The notes beneath the pieces were generated by a model, which did not search any database, was not told where the DNA came from, and saw nothing but the letters and a program-made list of their open reading frames with translations. Shown piece after piece: positions 34,898 to 43,866 of a DNA stretch of 64,000 bases. Source of the DNA: Thermaceae bacterium (GTDB lineage Bacteria > Deinococcota > Deinococci > Deinococcales > Marinithermaceae); NCBI GenBank assembly GCA_026985615.1, contig JALSQD010000058.1:27463-91462 (forward strand), written 5' to 3'. The number at the start of each line of letters is the position of its first letter. Position 1 is the first letter of the stretch. A program made the translations under genes and the position numbers.

Positions 34898-35996
34898 GCA
34901 GCACCTCCAGTAGCCGCCGCGCCAGCCGGGCATAGAGCGCCGCCGCCTCCTCGAGCTCCCGCACGACCACGCGCTCCTGGGTGGTGTGGGCGAGCTCCGG
35001 GTCGCCCGGTCCCAGCCCCAGCACCACCGCCCCACTGGCGGCCAGGTAGGGCGCGTCGGTGGTGAACCACCACACGCCCGCCTCCTCCTGCCCTAGCTCG
35101 GCCAGGGCCGCGACCAGCAGGGGATGGTCCGCGGGCACCAGGTGCGGCGGGAAGACCATGGGGTAGCGCATCTCCACCTCGCCGCTCGAGCGCAGGATCT
35201 CCGGCACATAGACCGAGGCATCGCCCGCGATCAGGCGCATGCGCTCGAGAATGGCGTCGGGGTCCTCGCCGGGTACGAAGCGGTAGTCCACGCACACCTG
35301 GGCCAGCCCCGGCACCACGTTCGTCGCCTCGGGCCGGCTGCCCACGAAGGTGGGCGTGCAGCTCGCTGGTCCCAGCTCAGGGTGCTCGGCGGTCTCGAAG
35401 GCCTCGAGCGCCGCCAGGAAGCGCCCCAGCTCGGGCAGGGGGTTGTGCCCCAGCTCGGGCCGCGCCGCGTGGGCGAGCCTGCCCTCGTAGTCGGCCCACA
35501 CCTCGAGCCGGCCCCGGTGCCCGCGCATCAGCCGGTTGCGCGAGGGCTCGCCCAGAATCGCCACGTCCGCGCCCAGCCGCTGAGCGGCGAAGCGGCTGCC
35601 CAGCCCGCCCACCTCCTCCTGCACGACCGCCAGAAAGCGCACCCGCCCCGGCGGCGGGTCGGCCGCAAGCTTGGCCATCGCCCCCAGCATCGCCGCAAGC
35701 GCACCCTTCATGTCCACCGCGCCGCGGCCCCACAGCTCGCCGTCCACCACGCGCCCCGCGAACGGCGGATGGGACCACTCGGCCTCGTCGCCTGCCGGTA
35801 CAACGTCCATGTGCCCGGTTAGGAGCACCTCGGCCCCGCCCTCACCCAGCACGAACTCCACGTTGCCCGCGTCGTCCAGCTCGGGCGCGAAGCCCAGCGC
35901 TCGGGCCTCCTCCATCAGCACCCGCGCCGCCGGGGCCTCGCCGCCGGAAGGGCTCTCCGCCTGGATGAGGCGGGCCGCCGTCTTAAGTACGTTCAT
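34884..35996 (-). CDS. M20-family deacylase/peptidase (ArgE/DapE-like)
   Basis: This 370-residue protein has GEVLLTGHMDVVP-like metal-site residues (LLTGHMDVVP), WGRGAVDMKGALAAM and VVQEEVGGLGSR. Family members include acetylornithine deacetylase, succinyl-diaminopimelate desuccinylase and LysK; the motifs do not separate these. The ATG is in a 4-bp overlap with rlmB, and TAGGAT ends six bases upstream inside rlmB, so an internal leaderless promoter is possible. Confidence 0.87.
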   Translation of the reverse strand: MNVLKTAARLIQAESPSGGEAPAARVLMEEARALGFAPELDDAGNVEFVLGEGGAEVLLTGHMDVVPAGDEAEWSHPPFAGRVVDGELWGRGAVDMKGALAAMLGAMAKLAADPPPGRVRFLAVVQEEVGGLGSRFAAQRLGADVAILGEPSRNRLMRGHRGRLEVWADYEGRLAHAARPELGHNPLPELGRFLAALEAFETAEHPELGPASCTPTFVGSRPEATNVVPGLAQVCVDYRFVPGEDPDAILERMRLIAGDASVYVPEILRSSGEVEMRYPMVFPPHLVPADHPLLVAALAELGQEEAGVWWFTTDAPYLAASGAVVLGLGPGDPELAHTTQERVVVRELEEAAALYARLARRLLEVLHGRA

Positions 35997-36718
35997 GCCC
36001 CCATCCTACCCGCGCGCGCCGCCTGGGCCCAGTGCAGGGCGACCCCCGCCGCCACCGCGGCGTTGAGGCTAGGCGTGCGCCCCCGCAGGGGAATGTGCAC
36101 GAGCTGGTCACAGCGCTCGCGCACGAGCCGCCTGAGCCCCGAGCCCTCCGAGCCCACCACCCAGGCCAGCGGACGGTCGTAGTCGACCTCCTCCAGCGCC
36201 ACCTCGCCCTCGCCCGCGAGGCCGTAGACCCAGACGCCTGCCCTTTTTAGGTCCTCGATGTAGCGCGGCAGGTTGGGCACCTGCACCACCGGGATCCGCC
36301 GCGCCGCCCCTGCCGAGGCCTTGATTGCCACCGGCGAGAGGGGCGCGCTGCGGCGCGTCTCGCTCACCACCCCGTGCGCCCCCAGCGCCTCGGCGCTGCG
36401 CAGGATCGCGCCGTAGTTGCGCGGGTCGGTCACGCCGTCGAGCAAGACCAGCAGCGGCGGCTCGCCCCGCGCCTCGGCCCGGCGCAAGGGCTCATCCGGA
36501 TCGGCCAGGGGCACCTCGGCCACCTCGGCCACGATGCCCTGGTGCCGGGTCGTGCGCACGAGCTGGTCGAGCTCGATCCGCGGCACCAGCTGGTAGCGGA
36601 TCCCCTCCGCCTCGAGCTGTTTGAGAAACTTGCGCTCCACCCCGCGCGCCACCAGCACGCGGCGCACCTCGCCCTCGCGCGCGGCCTCGAGCACCGGGTT
36701 GCGTCCGTAGATCCACAT
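35993..36718 (-). CDS. rlmB: TrmH/SpoU-family rRNA 2'-O-methyltransferase (RlmB-like)
   Basis: This 241-residue protein begins MWIYGRNPVLEAAREG, the usual RlmB N-terminus, and has the SPOUT-domain motifs LDGVTDPRNYGAILRSAEAL, VVGSEGSGLRRLVRERC and IPLRGRTPSLNAAVAAGV. RlmB methylates the ribose of G2251 in 23S rRNA. TAGGCT ends exactly six bases before the ATG, suggesting a leaderless transcript that continues through M20, DUF2007 and ROK genes. Confidence 0.92.
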   Translation of the reverse strand: MWIYGRNPVLEAAREGEVRRVLVARGVERKFLKQLEAEGIRYQLVPRIELDQLVRTTRHQGIVAEVAEVPLADPDEPLRRAEARGEPPLLVLLDGVTDPRNYGAILRSAEALGAHGVVSETRRSAPLSPVAIKASAGAARRIPVVQVPNLPRYIEDLKRAGVWVYGLAGEGEVALEEVDYDRPLAWVVGSEGSGLRRLVRERCDQLVHIPLRGRTPSLNAAVAAGVALHWAQAARAGRMGA

Positions 36719-36747
36719 GCCCCCAGCCTACCGCGCCGGCGGCAAAA

Positions 36748-36781
36748 GGGCCCGCGGGCGGATTCCCCGCCCGCGGGCCCT
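36748..36781 (-). terminator. Terminator of the peptide ABC transporter operon
   Basis: A long GC-rich stem (GGGCCCGCGGGCGG arms) about 50 bp past the OppC-like gene is followed on the minus strand by TTTTG. Confidence 0.8.
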
Positions 36782-36794
36782 GGTTAACCGGACC

Positions 36795-36828
36795 GAACTA
36801 CGAACCACGCACTACGCACCACGCACTA
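36795..36828. repeat. ACTACGCACCACG-type low-complexity repeat, copy 1
   Basis: Short degenerate CACGCACTACG-like units in tandem. The 13-mer ACTACGCACCACG here recurs exactly at 50418-50430, and similar units occur at 50499-50520. All copies are intergenic. Confidence 0.55.
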
Positions 36829-36831
36829 TTT

Positions 36832-38220
36832 TCACAACTGACTCCGCGGGTCCAGCGCGTCGCGCAGGCCGTCGCCCATGTAGTTGAAGGCCAGCACCGT
36901 GATCAGGATCATCAGCCCGGGGTAGATCGCCAGGTGCGGCGCGTAGAAGATGAAGTCCTGCGCGCCGGTGAGCATATTGCCCCAGGTGGGCACCGGCGGC
37001 TGGATGCCGAAGCCGAGGAACGAAAGCGCCGCCTCTACCAGAATGGCCGTACCCACCGCCAGGGTGGCGTCCACAATGATGGGCGCTAGGGTGTTGGGCA
37101 CCAGGTGGCGGAACATGATCCGCGGCTCGCTCGCCCCCAGGGCGTAGGCGGCGGCGGCGAACTCCTGCTCGCGCAGGCTTAAGATCTGACCGCGCACCAA
37201 CCTGGCCGAGGTGATCCAGCCGAAGATGATCAGGATGCTGATGATGATAAAGACCGAGGCCGACTCGCCGAAGTACTGCTGCGCGAACTTGCCCAGCGCC
37301 GAGCGCGAGTCGTTGAGGAAGGCCGAAAGCACCAGCAAGAGCGGCAGCGTGGGGATCGAAAGCATGAAGTCGATCAGACGGCTGATGATCACATCCAGGT
37401 CTAGCTTCATCTGCCCCACCAGGCCCCAGCCCACGAGCGCGAGGGCAGAGAGGCCGCCCAGCACCAGGCCGATGGTCGAGAGCGTGCCGTTGAGGCCGCC
37501 TTCACGGATGGCGGGCCAGGCCAGGGTCTGGGAGATGTCCCAGATGAGCCAGGCCGTCCCAGCGAGGATGCCCCAGCTCAACACCGTCCAGGTGAGCCGG
37601 CCCAGGTGGGCCCCGAAGGGGCCAAAGAGGTTGAGCGCGAGCACGCCCAGCGCAACCACGAAAGCGCCACCCCAAAAGGCGCCGGTCTCACCACGCAGCG
37701 CGAAGCTGGCGAGCACCCCCACGGCCACGAGCCCAAGCGCCAGCGCCAGGGCGAACGCGGCCGCGCTCCCCTCGGCCACCATCTCGAGCAGCCGCCGCGA
37801 GAAGGGGCCGGCGTAGAAGTCGAAGGGGCGCCCCGAGAAGAAGCCCGCCAGCGCGCCGATGATTGTGCCGATAATAACGCTGGCGATGGCCACAGAAAAG
37901 CCAACCAAGAGCGAGATGCGCCCGCCAAAAAGAATACGCGAGAAAACGTCGCGCCCCAGCTCATCGGTGCCGAGGAGGTGCCCCGGTGAGCCTGGTGGAA
38001 GGAAGTAGTAATCTTTCAGGTTGGGGCCAGAAGGCTGGGCGTTGGGGTCAGGGATCCAGCCCCAGGCCTGCATCAGTGGAGCCATGAGGCTCGCCACCAC
38101 CAGAATCAGGATCACGACCATGGAAAGCTGGGCCATCCGATGCTTGCGGAAGCGGCGCCAGGCCAGCTGCCAGGTGGACTCGCCCCGCTCGATTGCCTTG
38201 ACGTTGATTTGGCTCGCCAT
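36832..38220 (-). CDS. Peptide ABC transporter permease, DppC/OppC type with a large membrane insertion
   Basis: The product has 462 residues, about 150 more than usual. Residues 1-130 are a normal OppC N-terminus (cytosolic tail, first helix, HLLGTDELGRDVFSRIL, GALAGFFSGRP), and residues 273-462 are the normal second part (LIDFMLSIPTLPLLL; EAA loop AYALGASEPRIMFRHLVPN; LSFLGFGIQPP). Between them, residues about 131-272 hold an inserted block with roughly four hydrophobic helices. The frame is unbroken, so it is not a recent fusion artefact. The gene follows the OppB-like gene by 9 bp. No ATPase gene is in the window, so ATPases must be encoded elsewhere. Confidence 0.9.
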   Translation of the reverse strand: MASQINVKAIERGESTWQLAWRRFRKHRMAQLSMVVILILVVASLMAPLMQAWGWIPDPNAQPSGPNLKDYYFLPPGSPGHLLGTDELGRDVFSRILFGGRISLLVGFSVAIASVIIGTIIGALAGFFSGRPFDFYAGPFSRRLLEMVAEGSAAAFALALALGLVAVGVLASFALRGETGAFWGGAFVVALGVLALNLFGPFGAHLGRLTWTVLSWGILAGTAWLIWDISQTLAWPAIREGGLNGTLSTIGLVLGGLSALALVGWGLVGQMKLDLDVIISRLIDFMLSIPTLPLLLVLSAFLNDSRSALGKFAQQYFGESASVFIIISILIIFGWITSARLVRGQILSLREQEFAAAAYALGASEPRIMFRHLVPNTLAPIIVDATLAVGTAILVEAALSFLGFGIQPPVPTWGNMLTGAQDFIFYAPHLAIYPGLMILITVLAFNYMGDGLRDALDPRSQL

Positions 38221-38229
38221 CGTCGCCCC

Positions 38230-39231
38230 CTAACTGTAGCGGATGCGCGGATCCACCAGCGCATACGCAAGGTCGGCCAAGAGGTTGAACAGCGCCGTCA
38301 AGAAGGCCAGGAAGACCAGCGCCGCCATCGCCACGTTGTAGTCCTTTTCGAGCAGCGCGTCGAAGAGCGCACGCCCCATGCCCGGCCAGGAAAAGATCGT
38401 CTCGGTGATCACCGCGCCGCCGAAGAGGCCCGGGATGGCCAGGCCGATCAGGGTCACAATGGGGATCATCGCGTTACGCAGCGCGTGCTTGTAGATGACC
38501 ACCCGCTCGCTGAGGCCCTTGGAGCGGGCGGTGCGGATGTAGTCTTGCTGCAACACCTCGAGCATCGAGGAGCGGGTGAACCGGGTCCACCCCGCCATCG
38601 AGAGCACCGAAAGGGTGAATACGGGCAGCGTCAGGTACCACAGGCGGTCTTTGATGTAGGCCCACCAGCCCACGGTGTCGGGACTCACCCCCGGCGAAAC
38701 GAAGCCGCCCGCGGGAAAGATGGGCTCAAAGCGCCCCAGGCGCTCGGGCAGCCAGACCGCGAACAGCAGCATTAGCATGATGCCGAGCCAGAAGACGGGG
38801 GTGGAGTAACCCACGAACGAAAAGAAGGTCACCACGTAGTCGGCGATTGAATACTGTCGCACCGCCGAGAAAACCCCCACGGGTATGGCCACCGCGAGCG
38901 CGAGCAAGAAGGCCAGCCCTGTGAGCAACAGGGTGTTGAGCATACGCCCATAGACGAACTGCGCCGCTGGCTGAGCGTAGGTGCGCGAAAGCCCCAGGTC
39001 GCCCTGGAGCGCGCGGCCCAGCCACTTGAAGTAACGGATGTGGATGGGCTGGTCAAGCCCGTAGGCCGCCTTGAGCTTGGCGATGTCCTCCTGGGTGAGG
39101 TGGGGGTTCTGGAAGATCAGCCCCTCCAGCGGATCCCCCGGCTGCAGCGCGACGAGCGCGTAGATCGCCAGCGACACGAAAAAGAGCAGCGGGATCATCT
39201 GCAGCAGGCGTCGGGTCGTGTACGCGATCAT
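38230..39231 (-). CDS. Peptide ABC transporter permease, DppB/OppB type
   Basis: This 333-residue protein has six membrane helices with the family markers ALQPGDPLEGL, LTQEDIAKLKAAYGLDQP in the periplasmic loop and the coupling loop TARSKGLSERVVIYKHALRN. It should pair with the OppC-like subunit to form the channel for oligopeptides or other solutes. Upstream is the binding-protein gene, separated by a strong hairpin. Confidence 0.93.
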   Translation of the reverse strand: MIAYTTRRLLQMIPLLFFVSLAIYALVALQPGDPLEGLIFQNPHLTQEDIAKLKAAYGLDQPIHIRYFKWLGRALQGDLGLSRTYAQPAAQFVYGRMLNTLLLTGLAFLLALAVAIPVGVFSAVRQYSIADYVVTFFSFVGYSTPVFWLGIMLMLLFAVWLPERLGRFEPIFPAGGFVSPGVSPDTVGWWAYIKDRLWYLTLPVFTLSVLSMAGWTRFTRSSMLEVLQQDYIRTARSKGLSERVVIYKHALRNAMIPIVTLIGLAIPGLFGGAVITETIFSWPGMGRALFDALLEKDYNVAMAALVFLAFLTALFNLLADLAYALVDPRIRYS

Positions 39232-39263
39232 GAAAGGATTCTCCCTTGTTTTGCTTCAAGAAT

Positions 39264-39295
39264 CCGTGGCCGCGCCGCCAGCGGCGCGGCCACGG
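39264..39295 (-). terminator. Hairpin between binding-protein and permease genes
   Basis: Two perfect 15-bp arms around a 2-nt loop, with no T run. Such stems commonly protect the 3' end of a highly expressed binding-protein message and reduce readthrough to the permeases. Confidence 0.65.
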
Positions 39296-39309
39296 TGTGC
39301 TGAAAAGGG

Positions 39310-41184
39310 TTACTGCTCCAAAGCATTGATGCCGTACTTGGCCTGGTCGAAGACCTGCTGGGCGCCGTTCTCGGCCCAACCGATCAGCCAGGCGTTGGTG
39401 GTGGGGTAACCGAAGCTACCGAAGTAGGTGCTGGAGACGAAGTTGACCAGACCCTTCTTGACCACCAGCGGGTTGGAGCGCCAGTAGAAGGGCAGGGCGG
39501 GCAGCTCCTCGGCCCAGATCTCCTGCATGCGCTGCCAGTACTCCTTGCGCTTGGCGGCGTCGAACTCGATCATCGCCTTGGCGCGCAGCTGGTCGAACTC
39601 CTCGTTACACCAGCCGAAGTTTACGCCAGAGTAGTTGTTCTCGGGCGTGGGTACGAAGGTCTCGCCGGTGATGTAGTCCTTGCAGGTGAAGACGCCGGCG
39701 TCGTCTACGATGCCGAAGAGCCAGGCGAACTCAAAGAGGCCCTTCCAGCTGCCATCGTAGGCTTTGGAAAAGAAATCGTTCGAGAAGACCACCGAGGAGG
39801 GCGCGTTGTTGATCTTGACCTTGATGCCCACCTTCTTGAGGTCGTTCTGGAAGAAGACCTGGGTGCGCTCACGGATGCGGTTGCCCGCGGTGGTCACGTA
39901 TTCGATCTCAAACTTGACGGTGCGGCCGTCCTCGGTCTTGCGCTCGAGGTAACCGTCGCCGTCGAGGTCCTTCCACCCCAACTCTGCCAGCAGCTGCTTG
40001 GCCTTCTCGGGGTCGTAGGGGTACTTCTTGACGTTGGGGTTGGCGTTGGGATCGGCAAAGTGGACCCAGGTATCGGCCACCGGTTGCAGGCCGTCGAAGA
40101 AGGCGTCCACCAGACCCTGGCGGTTCATCGCGTAGAGGATCGCCTGGCGGGTCTTGGGGTTGTCGAGCATCAGGTCTTTGACCTGCTGGACGTTGGTGAA
40201 CTTGTTGACCTCGGCGTGCTCCCAGATCACGCCCGGCACCGCCCAGATGTCGAAGCGGCCCTGGGCGCGGCGGGTGAGCTGCGGCGCGCGCGCCTGGTCG
40301 AAGGTGAGGGCAACCGAGGAGGTGGCGTCGATGCCGCCGCCGAGGATGGCCACGAGCAGGGCGTTGGTGTCGGTGATGAAGCGGTAGGTGACCTTCTGCA
40401 CGTACTTATCGGCCCCACCCGGCGGGGTGATGAAGAACTTGGGGTTCCGCACCATCTCGAGGTTGCTACCGGCCACCCACTTCTTGAGGGTGAAGGGGCC
40501 CGAGAAGGCCAGCGAGCCGTTGTTCAGGGCGTTGGGGGTGGAGAACTTGGAAACGAAGCCCTGGAAGAGCTCGGTGATTTTAGCCGCGTCCTTCTCCGGG
40601 TCGAGCTTGGCGATCTCCGCCTTGGTCTTCTCCCACTCGCCCTTCATCACGTGGGCGGGCGCGAGGCCAATGGCCGAACCCACCAGGTCGTAGAAGTAGG
40701 CGGGCTCGAAGGTGACGGTGAAGTTTTTGTCGTCCTGAACGGTCAGCTTGATGCGGTTCCAGTAGGTGGGGTCCTGCACCGGTGCGCCCGGGTACTTGCC
40801 CACCTCATAGAAGAACTGCACGTCTTCCGAGGTGATGGGCACGCCGTCCGACCAGTAGATGTCATCGCGCAGGGTGTAGTGGATATCGATGCGCTTCTTG
40901 CCCTCGCCAAGGTCGGTCACGGTCACGCGACCGTTCTCGGTGGTGGGCACCTCGGTGGCCAGGTAGGCCTGGTCGTTACCGTTGATGTCGATGTACTCGA
41001 GCCCCGCCCAAAGGAAGTTCTCGATCTCGCTGGCGATGGCGGCGCTGCTCACGAAGGCCCAGAAGTCACCCAGCACGCGGGGCTCCTGCGAAGCGCCAAC
41101 CACCAGGCTGTTGTCCCTCGGTCCGGCCAGGGCCAGACCCACCACGGCTACCAATCCTAGAGTAAGAAGTTGAAGTTGCTTCAT
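39310..41184 (-). CDS. Family 5 extracellular solute-binding protein (peptide/opine/nickel type)
   Basis: This 624-residue protein has a signal peptide (MKQLQLLTLGLVAVVGLALA) without a lipobox cysteine. The mature chain has family 5 features: YTLRDDIYWSDGVPITSEDV, AILYAMNRQGLVDAFFDG and YDPEKAKQLLAELGWKD. It delivers peptides or similar ligands to the permeases downstream. GGAGGAGC precedes the ATG, and the promoter carries a likely operator. Confidence 0.93.
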   Translation of the reverse strand: MKQLQLLTLGLVAVVGLALAGPRDNSLVVGASQEPRVLGDFWAFVSSAAIASEIENFLWAGLEYIDINGNDQAYLATEVPTTENGRVTVTDLGEGKKRIDIHYTLRDDIYWSDGVPITSEDVQFFYEVGKYPGAPVQDPTYWNRIKLTVQDDKNFTVTFEPAYFYDLVGSAIGLAPAHVMKGEWEKTKAEIAKLDPEKDAAKITELFQGFVSKFSTPNALNNGSLAFSGPFTLKKWVAGSNLEMVRNPKFFITPPGGADKYVQKVTYRFITDTNALLVAILGGGIDATSSVALTFDQARAPQLTRRAQGRFDIWAVPGVIWEHAEVNKFTNVQQVKDLMLDNPKTRQAILYAMNRQGLVDAFFDGLQPVADTWVHFADPNANPNVKKYPYDPEKAKQLLAELGWKDLDGDGYLERKTEDGRTVKFEIEYVTTAGNRIRERTQVFFQNDLKKVGIKVKINNAPSSVVFSNDFFSKAYDGSWKGLFEFAWLFGIVDDAGVFTCKDYITGETFVPTPENNYSGVNFGWCNEEFDQLRAKAMIEFDAAKRKEYWQRMQEIWAEELPALPFYWRSNPLVVKKGLVNFVSSTYFGSFGYPTTNAWLIGWAENGAQQVFDQAKYGINALEQ

Positions 41185-41231
41185 GCTCCTCCTTTCCCGG
41201 GGTACTTCCCCATGAATCGGCGTTTTCCACC

Positions 41232-41265
41232 GTCTCCATTATACGGAGACAACATGGTAACGCAA
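41232..41265 (-). promoter_or_regulatory. Promoter of the peptide transporter with flanking operator
   Basis: On the minus strand TTGCGT (41260-41265), a 16-bp spacer and a perfect TATAAT (41238-41243). The -10 box is bracketed by a 6-bp inverted repeat GTCTCC-N7-GGAGAC (41232-41250), a placement suited to repression. Confidence 0.7.
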
Positions 41266-41307
41266 TGAACGCTGCCCCACCCTTCGGGGCTGGGCTATGC
41301 TGCAGCC

Positions 41308-42462
41308 ATGGACCTCGCCGCCCTGCAAAATGCCTTGCTGCGCAGCAAGTTTGACCACTGGCTTTTTTACAGCTTCGCAGAAAGCAATCCACTGGCCGTG
41401 GAGGTACTCGGTCTCGGTGGGCGGCACCTCACCCGCCGCTTCGCCTACCTGATGCCGCTGGCGGGCGAGCCACGCCTGCTCGCGCACAGGCTCGAGCTGG
41501 AGCGCTTCGACCACCTGCCCGGCGAACGCATCCCCTACGCCCGCTGGCAGGAGTTCGACCGCGGGCTCGAGCGCCTGCTCGAGGGCGTGGCACGCGTGGC
41601 CCTCGACTACCAGCCCGGCGCCCGCATCCCCTACCTCTCGTGGGTGGACGCCGGCTTCGTCGAGCGGGTGCGGGCCCTAGGCGTGGAGGTCGTGAGCGCG
41701 GCTTTGCCGATGCTGCATTTGCAGACCTGGAGCGCGGATGACCTGGCCACCCACCGCCGCGCCGCCACGGTGCTGCACGAGGCCAAGAACGCCGCTTTGG
41801 CCTTCCTGCGCGCCCGGCTACCGGACGACCCGCCGCGCGAGCTGGAGGTGCAGCGGGTCATGCTGGACGCCTTCGCAAAGCACGGCCTCGAGTACGACCA
41901 CCCACCCATCGTGGCCTTTGGCGCCGGCGCCGCCCGGCCCCACTACGCCCCGCAGGCCGGTAGCGACGACACTTTGCAACCGGGAGACGTCGTCCTCCTC
42001 GACCTCTGGGCGCGCGAGCCCGGCGGGGTCTATGCCGACATCACCTGGATGGCCGGCTGGCGGGTTTCGCCCAAGGTCTTGCAGGCCTGGGAAGCGGTGG
42101 CCGCCGCCCGCGACCGTGCGGTAACGCTGGTACGCGAGGCTTACGCCGCCGGCCGCCACCCGGCCGGCTGGGAGGCCGACCGTGCCGCGCGCGAGGTGCT
42201 GGAAGCTCGCGGCTACGGCGCGCACGTGCTCCACCGCACCGGCCACCACCTGGGGCGCACGGGCCCCCACGGCAGCGGCACCCACCTGGACGACTTCGAG
42301 AGCCACGACACCCGCCCGCTCATCCCCGGCCTGGCCTTCACCGTGGAGCCCGGCGTCTACCTAGAAGGACGCTTCGGGATCCGCAGCGAGATCGACGTCT
42401 TCTTGCACGAAGACGGGCCCGAGGTTACGACCGAGGTGCAGCGGGAGCTCGAAGCCCTCTGA
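41308..42462 (+). CDS. M24-family metallopeptidase (Xaa-Pro dipeptidase-like)
   Basis: This 384-residue protein has an N-terminal creatinase-like domain and a C-terminal pita-bread domain. Metal ligands are recognisable in DVVLLDLWA, YADITWM, HRTGHHLGRTGPHG, TVEPGVY and RSEIDV. These enzymes split proline-containing dipeptides, fitting a peptide-using organism. TATGCT ends six bases before the ATG without a ribosome site. It diverges from the peptide-transporter promoter. Confidence 0.9.
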   Translation: MDLAALQNALLRSKFDHWLFYSFAESNPLAVEVLGLGGRHLTRRFAYLMPLAGEPRLLAHRLELERFDHLPGERIPYARWQEFDRGLERLLEGVARVALDYQPGARIPYLSWVDAGFVERVRALGVEVVSAALPMLHLQTWSADDLATHRRAATVLHEAKNAALAFLRARLPDDPPRELEVQRVMLDAFAKHGLEYDHPPIVAFGAGAARPHYAPQAGSDDTLQPGDVVLLDLWAREPGGVYADITWMAGWRVSPKVLQAWEAVAAARDRAVTLVREAYAAGRHPAGWEADRAAREVLEARGYGAHVLHRTGHHLGRTGPHGSGTHLDDFESHDTRPLIPGLAFTVEPGVYLEGRFGIRSEIDVFLHEDGPEVTTEVQRELEAL

Positions 42463-42471
42463 ACGACCGCC

Positions 42472-43785
42472 CTAGCCGCTTACGTTGCGCTCCTGAATGG
42501 CGCGCCGGGTCACGCCCCGGTAGATCGCCTCGAAGGCGAGCGCGAGCGCGAACGCCACGAAGGTAGCCCAGAAGGCGGCGCGGTTTTGGTTCCACTGGTA
42601 GACCTGCAGCACCCCGAAGACCGAGGCCACCACCACGAAGGAGAGGGCGACGAACCAGGCGCTCCCGTCGGCCTGACCGCGCTGGAGCAAACGGTAGTGC
42701 GCCGCGATGACGAAGAGGTAGATCACGATCATCACCGAGCTGGTGATGCCCGCGATCCCCGAGAGGTCGAAGGCAAGCGCGAAGAACAGGCCGAGGAGGG
42801 CGGTGGCGTAGAGCCCCTCGGGAGCACTGAACCAGACTTTGCGTTCGAAGATTTTGGGAAGCTCACCCTGGCGCGCCAGCGCGTAGGCGATGTTGGCCCC
42901 GCCGTAGAGGGTGGCGTTGAGCGCCGAGCTGATGGAAAAGAGCGCCCCCAGCGACACCAGCACGTAGCCGAACGAACCCAGGAAGGGCTTGGCCGCCTCG
43001 GCCAGCGCGTACTCCTCGGCCTTGAGGAGGTCGGAAAGCGGCAGGTTGCCCACGGCTACGAGCGCCACCGAAATGTAGACGATGCTGACGATCAGGATGC
43101 TCAGGTAGATGGCCTTGGGCACGTTAACCTTGGGGTTTTCCAGGTTTTCCGAGGCGTTGGTGACGAGGCCGAACCCCATGTATGAGAGAAAGAAGATCGC
43201 CGCACCGTAGAGCGTACCGCGCAGGTGGGTGGGGTCGAAGCGCGGGGCTACCCACTCGGGGTTGATGGTCCAGATACCCAGCACCACGAAGACACCCAGC
43301 ACCGAAAGCTTGGTAAGCACGATCCAGAACTCGGCCCCGCCCACCGCCTTTGAGCCAAAGAAATTGAGCACGGTAAAGGCAGCCACCACTCCAGCCTCGA
43401 CCAAGCCTTGCGCCAGGCCCGTTTCCGGCAGATGCACGAGGGGCAAGAAGTAACCCGCAAAGCCCTTGGCGAAGAGGGCGATGGAGACGACGAAGCTAAA
43501 CCAGAAGAGGATGGCCAGCGCCCCCGTGACCACCGAGTCGCCGACACCGCGAACGATGAACTCGATGGGGCCGGCGTTGGAGATGAAGCTTTTACCCAGG
43601 TGCGCGTAGGAGTAAGCCACGAAAAGGGCGAGCAGGCCGCTCAACACGAAGACCAGTGGTAGGTTGGGCCCCGCGATCTGCGCCCCCAGCCCCAGCATGG
43701 TGAAGATGCTGGCGCCGATCATCGTGCCCACGGCCATGGCCACCGCTTCCCACAACCCCATCTTTCCGACTCGAGCCTTGTCCAT
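42472..43785 (-). CDS. APC-superfamily amino acid permease
   Basis: This 437-residue protein has about twelve membrane helices. The first carries the APC marker VGTMIGASIFTMLGLG, with later FLSYMGFGLVTNASENLENP. The substrate is not evident. It starts at an ATG with TACAAT ending six bases before it, so it is probably leaderless. It is convergent with the M24 gene (9 bp gap). Confidence 0.88.
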   Translation of the reverse strand: MDKARVGKMGLWEAVAMAVGTMIGASIFTMLGLGAQIAGPNLPLVFVLSGLLALFVAYSYAHLGKSFISNAGPIEFIVRGVGDSVVTGALAILFWFSFVVSIALFAKGFAGYFLPLVHLPETGLAQGLVEAGVVAAFTVLNFFGSKAVGGAEFWIVLTKLSVLGVFVVLGIWTINPEWVAPRFDPTHLRGTLYGAAIFFLSYMGFGLVTNASENLENPKVNVPKAIYLSILIVSIVYISVALVAVGNLPLSDLLKAEEYALAEAAKPFLGSFGYVLVSLGALFSISSALNATLYGGANIAYALARQGELPKIFERKVWFSAPEGLYATALLGLFFALAFDLSGIAGITSSVMIVIYLFVIAAHYRLLQRGQADGSAWFVALSFVVVASVFGVLQVYQWNQNRAAFWATFVAFALALAFEAIYRGVTRRAIQERNVSG

Positions 43786-43835
43786 ACCCGCATTGTAGGC
43801 GCGGCGGCATCCGATTCCTGTCCCCCAATGGGACG

Positions 43836-43858
43836 GCCCGCCCCGGAGTTGGGGCGGG
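43836..43858. terminator. GC-rich hairpin next to the tmRNA 3' end
   Basis: Arms GCCCGCCCC/GGGGCGGGC flank a short loop. Read rightward it is followed by TGTTTTC; for the leftward tmRNA transcript it lies 9 bp past the mature 3' end without a clear T run. Probably the tmRNA terminator or processing signal. Confidence 0.5.
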
Positions 43859-43866
43859 CTGTTTTC

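Noticed and set aside
43786..43866. A separate tRNA gene suggested by a GGTTCGAGTCC-like T loop near 43880
   Set aside because: That segment is the 3' tRNA-like end of tmRNA; its 5' half pairs 330 nt away and no independent cloverleaf forms.
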